A DNA stretch of 64,000 nt, from assembly GCF_051020765.1 (NCBI RefSeq), contig NC_134943.1, positions 1,054,001 through 1,118,000 on the forward strand. Direction: 5' to 3'. How positions within the stretch are numbered: position 1 is the first letter of the stretch; the number at the start of each line of letters is the position of its first letter. Under the pieces are notes generated by a model. It worked only from the letters and a program-made list of their open reading frames with translations. It had not been told where the DNA came from and searched no databases. Positions 63,240 through 64,000 of the stretch are shown piece by piece. Origin of the DNA: Lasioglossum baleicum (taxonomy: Eukaryota; Arthropoda; Insecta; Hymenoptera; Halictidae). Both the position numbers and the translations under genes were made by a program.

Positions 63240-63805
63240 TGTATTGTACCGAAGGGAACTGCGTTTTTCGTTCCGCGAGCTTCCCCTTCGCGCCGCCGCG
63301 CCGCGCTGGTCCCAATTCGGGGACAATCGTCGATTATATCAGGGACTTGCCCCCCACTCCGACCCTCGCGATCCCAGGATCCGACCGCGGCACATTAAAT
63401 CTACGAAAGTCAAAGTGACCGCACGTGTGTTTCGTTATCTCCGAGCCCCGCTCTGATCTTGTCAACCGCGTCGCTTGTCACCGAGCGCATAAAATTTACC
63501 TGGTGTGTACCGTTTCATTGTTTCATCATCTGATAGTAATCAAGATTATTTATCATAATTTTTATTCCAATTAATGCTGTGTTGAAGCGAATTATTTATT
63601 TTTCGTTGATTTCAATTTATTCTTGGATCATGTCGCCTTCTCGCGATAATCGTATTTAAATTCGTGTCGTGCGATAGAAATCAAGTTTATTTAATTCTGC
63701 TTTAAATTAATTTTGATTTTATATTCTACTTGAATTATTTATTTCCTATTACTTCTATTTCCCATTAAATATAAATTAAACGAATTTGTTTTCTCTGTGT
63801 CACAG

Positions 63806-63984
63806 AGCCCGAGGGAGAAGAAGCCATCGATCCTAAGACGATATCGATAGCGGAGATCGAGATGGAACGTGTATCGTGCTTTCTTCAAGCAGGAAATGAC
63901 GCGAGTACCACAATATGTATATCTTCCCAATTAAACTTTGTTATTGTAGGAGCGAGATTTTCAATGTTTTCTGTATGCGTGTAA
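63806..63984 (+). other. Possible exon after a strong acceptor
   Basis: A pyrimidine-rich tract ending CTCTGTGTCACAG (to 63805) is followed by a frame reading EPEGEEAIDPKTISIAEIEM, open until TAA at 63982-63984. No donor site stands out and no family is recognised. With the CRE-containing GC island 570-650 bp upstream, it could be the second exon of a gene that continues past the window. It could equally be a chance match. Confidence 0.22.
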
Positions 63985-64000
63985 TAATATTTGTATGTGT

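Overview
The window is eukaryotic nuclear DNA, most likely from a hymenopteran-type insect (ant or bee). Protein genes have GT/AG introns. AT-rich intergenic DNA is interrupted by GC-rich islands, and short DNA transposons (mariner, hAT, piggyBac, pogo/Tigger-like, Helitron) are common. The species cannot be fixed from the sequence alone. The insect placement rests on the resemblance of the three genes to insect families, recalled from memory.

Three protein-coding genes can be supported. (1) A Maf/HAM1-type nucleotide pyrophosphatase on the + strand (2799-3812, four exons, 205 aa). (2) The mitochondrial/peroxisomal fission adaptor Fis1 on the + strand (4685-7235, four exons, 151 aa). (3) A cell-surface leucine-rich-repeat transmembrane protein of the Tartan/Capricious type on the - strand (main exon 23735-22068). 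Its first exon, with the start codon, lies upstream and was not located. The first two are compact housekeeping genes. The third sits alone in a gene-poor, regulatory-looking landscape.

The most interesting observation concerns gene 3. Its stop codon (TAG at 22070-22068) is followed directly by CTAG, the known leaky stop context. The same frame then stays open for 210 more codons, to 21435. This suggests programmed stop-codon readthrough giving a long cytoplasmic extension.

Layout: 1182-2600 is a stack of three nested inverted-repeat elements. 2799-7235 holds Maf and Fis1 with a piggyBac-type MITE between them. 7236-21434 is intergenic and dotted with MITEs. 21435-23735 is the LRR gene. 23736-57288 is a long stretch with no recognisable gene but at least a dozen MITEs, tandem repeats and a GA microsatellite. 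57289-58040 is a decayed Helitron helicase. 60400-61030 is a deleted mariner. 63158-63984 has two full CRE palindromes in a GC-rich island and a possible exon, perhaps the 5' end of a gene leaving the window.

Several MITE families have two or more copies here, so termini and target-site duplications could be read by comparing copies. Nothing resembles a bacterial system, a CRISPR array, or an rRNA or tRNA gene.
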